Origin: Corallium rubrum
Lineage: Eukaryota > Cnidaria > Anthozoa > Scleralcyonacea > Coralliidae
Assembly: GCA_964035015.1 (NCBI GenBank)
Contig: OZ036002.1
Span: 2,348,501-2,412,500 of the forward strand
Direction: 5' to 3'
DNA length: 64,000 nt
Position numbers and translations under genes: made by a program. Positions 59,807-64,000 of the stretch are shown here, piece by piece. Within the stretch, counting starts at the first letter, position 1. Each line of letters opens with the position of its first letter. A model generated the notes under the pieces. It was not told where the DNA came from. It did not search any database and saw nothing but the letters and a program-made list of their open reading frames with translations.

Positions 59807-60140
59807 TGTGACAAACGGCGTATTTTTCATGCGCTGTATAAAATACCTATTATAGTCGACCCAAATTCTGAAATTGTTCCTGTTGAGCTATACAGCGTAT
59901 TTTCGTCGTATTTATAGAAAATGTATTATCATATTGTAAATTAATGTATGCATTTTATTCGGCGCATGAGTAGTATGCCCTCTGCACCAACGCCGTACTT
60001 GAGTCGTATTAGTGGGCTCGTATTTAATGGCACTGGCGAACTTAATGAAATTTTCGTATTTAATGGTTACAGCGGCGTATTTTTCATGAACTTAATTCTC
60101 ATACTTTATACGCCGCATGAAAAATACGCCGTTTGTCACA
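59807..60140. mobile_element. MITE in intron 1 of gene B, 334 bp
   Basis: Inverted termini TGTGACAAACGGCGTATTTT / AAAATACGCCGTTTGTCACA, continuing CATGCGCTGTATAAA / TTTATACGCCGCATG. The CGTATTT motif recurs about eight times inside. Target duplication unclear. Confidence 0.75.
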
Positions 60141-60169
60141 TGCCTAAGAAACCGACTTTTTGAAATCAG

Positions 60170-60400
60170 GCTGTTCAGTTTCTTATCTAGTTTCTTATAG
60201 TTTGTCTTTATGGTTTTTCTTATAAAGGAGGAAATATTCTTTCTACTTGCAGGCTGTAGTTTCTTATATGTCGGTTTCTTATGTGCGTGGACTTACTGTA
60301 ACTGGCTGGTTGTTATATGCATACCGTTTTCCTGTATGCATATAACAGGCTGGTGGTTATATGCATATAATTTTCCGATATGCAAATGACCAGCTTGTGG
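60170..60400. repeat. Short repeats near the exon 2 acceptor of gene B
   Basis: TTTCTTAT occurs about five times (60178-60275), then GGCTGGTGGTTATATGCAT-like units repeat three times (60302-60400), with palindromic TATGCATATA cores. An earlier relative is at 59763. Confidence 0.55.
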
Positions 60401-60417
60401 TCTTGTTACAATTTTAG

Positions 60418-61094
60418 CAAAAGGAAGCTTACACGCTGACCTCACACAGGCAGTAGTGAGATCATCAGATTGGATGCGAACGTTTTACAAGAATAACGAG
60501 ACATTCATTGAACCCTACACGGCCAGCTCAATGATAGAGACTCTACGATTAGCCGGTCATCAGCCACGCTACTTGCTTTCCGAATTCAAGAACAAAGATC
60601 AACTTTCTATTGACGAAACCTTGAAAGACTACCTGGATCGCGAGAATGGTACAAACGGAAACCTGACCAAAATTCCAACCGGACAACTGGCTTACATCGT
60701 ACAAGGTGTTATTGCGATATGCCGGAAGCCCGAAGCCTTCGAGGGGTTTAACTTGTACAATGCCCTTCACGATGGTCTCAAATGGTTCAAGAAAACGCCA
60801 ACTTTTAGTAATTATTTCCAGTATAGTTTAGTCGCCATTGCGTTCTGTACCGGAGGAGTCCAAGTCCCGGAGATCATGGTAAAGGAACTCGTAAAAGCAG
60901 CTCGTCAAAAATACAGTATTCATTCTGTTGACACTAACTCGTTGATACTTATGGCACTGTCCTGCGCGAAGAAGAGCTCGATGTCCAGTGAAGTTAATAA
61001 GGCAATAACTAAAATTGTCAATCATCTTATTTCAAAGCAAAATACAGCCACAGGTGCTTTTGGTAACCAGTATTCCACTGCACTGGCTGTCCAG
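60418..61094 (+). CDS. Cobalamin-binding protein gene B, main alpha-domain exon
   Basis: Starts after CAATTTTAG in phase 1 and ends CAG before GTAAGG (677 nt). It reads KGSLHADLTQAVVRSSDWMR, YTASSMIETLRLAGHQPRYL, LAYIVQGVIAICRKPEAFEG, FSNYFQYSLVAIAFCTGGVQ, LILMALSCAKKSSM and NTATGAFGNQYSTALAVQ. Paired helices with QGVIAIC and GAFGNQYSTALAVQA-type motifs are those of the alpha/alpha barrel of intrinsic factor, transcobalamin and haptocorrin, which bind vitamin B12 for uptake. Any open frame beyond 61094 is intronic repeat, not protein. Paralogue of gene A in the same window; the family is known to have several members in invertebrates. Confidence 0.9.
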
Positions 61095-61159
61095 GTAAGG
61101 TACATCATTCTCTTTAGAATAAAATTGTCTATTATTAAATTGTTTAGAATTACAGTACA

Positions 61160-62000
61160 TTACGTTGCGTTGCATTACATTACATTGCATCACATTACAT
61201 CACATCACATTACATCACATTACATTACATCACATTACATTACATTACATTACATTACATTACATTACATTACATTACATTATATTACCTTACATTACAT
61301 TACATTACATTACATTACATTACATTACATTACATTACATCACATCACATTACATCACATTACATCACATTACATCACATTACATCACATTACATCCATT
61401 ACATCACATTATACTACATTACATCACATTACATTGCATTGCATTACATTTGCATTGCTTTGCATTGCTTTGCTTTGCTTTGCATTGCATTGCATTGCAT
61501 TGCATTGCATTGCATTGCATTGCATTGCATTGCATTGCATTGCATTGCATTGCATTGCATTGCATTGCATTGCATTGCTTTGCTTTGCTTTGCTTTGCTT
61601 TGCTTTGCTTTGCTTTGCTTTGCTTTGCTTTGCATTGCATTGCATTGCATTGCTTTGCATTGCATTGCATTGCTTTGCATTGCATTGCTTTGCATTACGT
61701 TACGTTACGTTACGTTACGTTACATTACGTTACGTTACATTGCATTGCATTGCTTTACTTTGCTTTGCATTGCATCGCATTGCTTTGCTTTGCATTGCAT
61801 TGCATTGTATTGTATTGTATTGTATTGTATAACAATGCGTTATATTACATTCGGTTACATTACATTACATTGCGTTACATTACTTTACATTAATTGCTTT
61901 GCATTGAGTTACATTGCCTTGCGTTGCATTACATTGCTTTGCTTTGCTTTGCTTTGCTTTGCTTTGCTTTGCTTTGCTTTGCTTTGCTTTGTGGTGTGTG
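61160..62000. repeat. Pentanucleotide array in intron 2 of gene B
   Basis: Period-5 array of about 840 bases with blocks ATTAC, ATCAC, ATTAC, ATCAC, ATTGC (about 61484-61576), TTTGC (to about 61630), ATTGC, GTTAC (about 61697-61735), ATTGC/TTTGC mixtures, ATTGT and TTTGC. Blocks are homogeneous and join without loss of phase. It opens all frames and creates spurious reading frames of up to about 240 codons. Confidence 0.9.
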
Positions 62001-62079
62001 GATTGGATTGCATTGCATTATATTGGATTGCAATCCTTTGCGTTGTTTAGAGTGGATTAGATTGCATGGTTTTGTGATG

Positions 62080-62303
62080 GGTGGTGTGTGTTGTAGGTGG
62101 TGAGTGCTGGTTGTGGTCATGCGGTACTGTGCTCTGGGTTGCGGTGGGTTTGGGTAAGTGGTGGCCGACGCATGTGTATGCTAATGGTGCTCTGGTGATG
62201 TGGTACGGTGAGGTTCTTGTGTGGTGTATGTGGTAGGTGATGTGTGTGGTGAGTTTATAGTGTTGGTCTGTGTCGTGTGTAGTGTGTGTGGTGGGTTTAG
62301 TGG

Positions 62304-62364
<61 letters not shown>

Positions 62365-62400
62365 TGTGTGTGTGTGTGTGTGAGTGCGTGGTATGGTGTG
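62080..62400. repeat. GT-rich region with (GT)n and (GTGC)n
   Basis: GTGGTGTG-type imperfect repeats lead into a (GT) tract at 62306-62345, four GTGC units, then more GT. Still within intron 2 of gene B. Confidence 0.8.
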
Positions 62401-62518
62401 GTTATGTGTTAATGTGATCTAATCATTCTAATGTAATGTGGTGCACGTGAATTACAACTACAGAAACCATGCTTTAGTGCCACAAATGCGTCTCTACCAA
62501 TGTTTTGTCGTATTCTAG

Positions 62519-62696
62519 GCACTACAAGCTGCACGACATGTTTATACAAATACTTGGCATTGTGAAAAAGCTATGAGAAACATTCTTGGTTATCAAGACG
62601 AGGACGGATCGTTTGGAAATATACTTGCAAATGTACAAGTCACACCATCGTTGCTCGGCGAATCTTTGATAAGTCTGAGTAAATTCATGTGCACGA
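62519..62696 (+). CDS. Cobalamin-binding protein gene B, third exon
   Basis: Starts after TATTCTAG in phase 0, 178 nt, ends before GTGAGT in phase 1. Reads ALQAARHVYTNTWHCEKAMR, NILGYQDEDGSFGNILANVQ and VTPSLLGESLISLSKFMCT. It matches gene A exon 11832-12015 in sequence, start phase and end phase; two extra codons are in gene A. The remaining exons, including the beta domain, are not in the last 1.3 kb of the window, so the gene is cut by the window end. Confidence 0.85.
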
Positions 62697-62734
62697 GTGA
62701 GTAGCTATATTTTGTATGTGTATAGATTAGTTAA

Positions 62735-63144
62735 CTCGTTTCTCCTTTGGACGAGTAAAATCGTCTGGCGGTATTCCAGGGGGAGGGGTACTCTGGCAAT
62801 TTTTGGGTAGGGGTGTGCCGCCGTGACCTCAAAATCCTGACCATATCCTAGACCTAAAACAGTGATTTTTCATACTCTATCCCAGATTTAAACTAAAAAA
62901 GGTCACCCTATCCCAGCACTGCTGTCACATCGGCACCATTCTCTATCTCAGACCAAAGTATTCGCCTTATTCCAGACCAAAATTGACAATTTGTATACCC
63001 TATCCCAGACTTCAGATCTCGAAAACCATACCCTATTGGGCAACATACCCGTATACCTTATATACGAGAGTACCTCCCACCGGGGCGTTATTACACAGTA
63101 AAATACTAAAGGGGTCGTTTTTGACCGGCCCAGGCGGCAATGGG
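62735..63144. mobile_element. piggyBac-like MITE with a nested MITE
   Basis: TTAA at 62731-62734 and 63145-63148; outer ends CTCGTTTCTCCTTTGG and GGCGGCAATGGG. Relative to 12087-12188 it is split at GAGTAAAATCGTCTGGCG by about 310 bases (about 62772-63088) whose ends GGGGGAGGGGTACTC and GAGTACCTCCCACC are imperfect inverted repeats. That inner sequence has four or more TATCCCAGA-type repeats (CATACCCTAT, CCTATCCCAGAC). Confidence 0.65.
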
Positions 63145-63507
63145 TTAAACTAGTGCCCATGAAACCAAAATTGAGTTTGTCTTTGTTCTTGTCGAGAGAA
63201 TACTTACAATGACAGAGCAACGTCTTTTGCATTTTTTTGTTTCCTTGCTTTGTTGTTGAGATATTTCAGATTGTTTGATATGCAAATTAAACATTTTGAC
63301 GTCACATGCGTGCGCATAATGTTTCCTTCATTGGTTTACTGCCCAACTATAATAACAAATAGAATTATGAGCCAGAAATCAATCAAATTGAAAGTAGAAG
63401 AAATAATTGAAACCAGTCATTGGCTTCCACTTTTATGAACTGTCTAAGTTTTTGCTCCTTTTGCTGAACTCATATGAATGACGACCGCGTCAAAATAAAG
63501 ACTGCTA

Positions 63508-63897
63508 CTACACGCGTAAAAACACACAAATTGTTCACGGTTGTTAACAGGCATGAACAATGTTGTGCTGAACAAGTTGTTCTAACAGCACAATTTTCTA
63601 GCCAACAAAAGTTGTTCGCCCATGATACAACATGTTGTAACAGCATGATGAAATGACAAGGCTGAACAACAATGTCACAACAATTGTGAACATGGTTGAT
63701 GTATCAACACATCCTTCGGTTGTTTCAACATGCGTGGACAACTGCTGTTGTTTCATGAAGCTGTAACAACATGATGAAACAATGATGAAGAATATTGTTA
63801 ATTCGTTAAGGTTGTTCGCACATGATAACAACGTTGTTGCAGCATTGTTCAGGCAACAATGCTGTAACAACTTGCGAGACTTTTGCGCCGCGTGTAG
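63508..63897. mobile_element. MITE rich in TTGTTCA/AACAATGTTGT repeats
   Basis: Inverted termini CTACACGCG / CGCGTGTAG flanked by TA, 390 bp. The interior has about a dozen direct and inverted copies of GTTGTTCA, AACAACATGTTGT and TGAACAA, so the entire element can fold on itself. TA flanks suggest a Tc1/mariner-type target. Confidence 0.65.
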
Positions 63898-64000
63898 TAC
63901 CTTGTGATGTCATACCGGTAACAAACAACAAGGTGATTGGTGGGTTTTACTAGTATGATCATGACGTCAAAGAGAATGGATTACCCACTCTCCTAGACAC

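Noticed and set aside
61095-61893. Long open frames rich in HYITLH or ALHCIA repeats following the gene B exon
   Set aside because: They are period-5 repeat sequence read in any frame (15-base codon cycle), begin after a proper GTAAGG donor, and the homologous gene A exon ends at the same point.

Overview
The window reads as a gene-poor, AT-rich metazoan chromosome segment, most likely from an anthozoan cnidarian (sea anemone or coral). I infer this from GT-AG split genes, a vitamin B12 carrier (intrinsic factor/transcobalamin-like) gene pair, a BEN-domain gene, tRNA- and 5S-derived SINEs, CR1/L2-like and APE-type LINEs, and hAT, piggyBac-like, mariner-like and foldback DNA elements. The organism call is inference; other marine invertebrates are not excluded.

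Host genes. (1) 1270-6233 (+): a complete six-exon BEN-domain gene of 391 codons, every exon junction in phase. (2) 6831-7605 (-): a two-exon gene converging on it, with an N-terminal ZAD-like zinc-binding module. A cluster of eight CACATGTG palindromes lies between their 3' ends. (3) About 35066 down to 8970 (-): cobalamin-binding protein gene A, with an alpha-domain exon, a second alpha-domain exon and a terminal DUF4430-type beta-domain exon. (4) 58743 to beyond 62696 (+): paralogue gene B, with a signal-peptide exon and two alpha-domain exons; its 3' end lies outside the window. A and B are divergent, 5' ends facing each other across about 23 kb of transposons.

The main result is that the large alpha-domain exon of gene A is split by an 11-kb nested transposon stack (23461-34476). 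The 6-bp duplication CGGCAC lies at both edges. The two exon halves join in frame when the stack and one duplication are removed, and the joined exon matches the gene B exon with one 14-codon difference. At least four further elements are nested in the stack, one inside the other.

Region by region: 1-1260, nothing recognised except G-runs and short repeats. 1270-7605, the BEN and ZAD-like genes. 7690-8650, a GC-rich bidirectional minisatellite. 8970-12015, 3' exons of gene A with AT, GATA and GATGTG repeats. 12016-23325, intron 2 of gene A, holding MITEs, a 5S SINE and a 6.2-kb hAT element with a twice-frameshifted transposase, inserted in a pentanucleotide array. 23326-35066, the interrupted exon and its transposon stack. 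35163-36876, a 17/19-bp tandem repeat. 36977-44147, an inverted-repeat-bounded region enclosing a 3.1-kb foldback element that carries pieces of a RecQ-type helicase gene on both arms. 44154-50660, further large palindromic elements and a CR1/L2-like LINE. 51165-55112, a near-complete APE-type LINE. 55113-58740, small elements. 58743-62696, gene B, with a pentanucleotide array filling most of intron 2. 62700-64000, MITEs.
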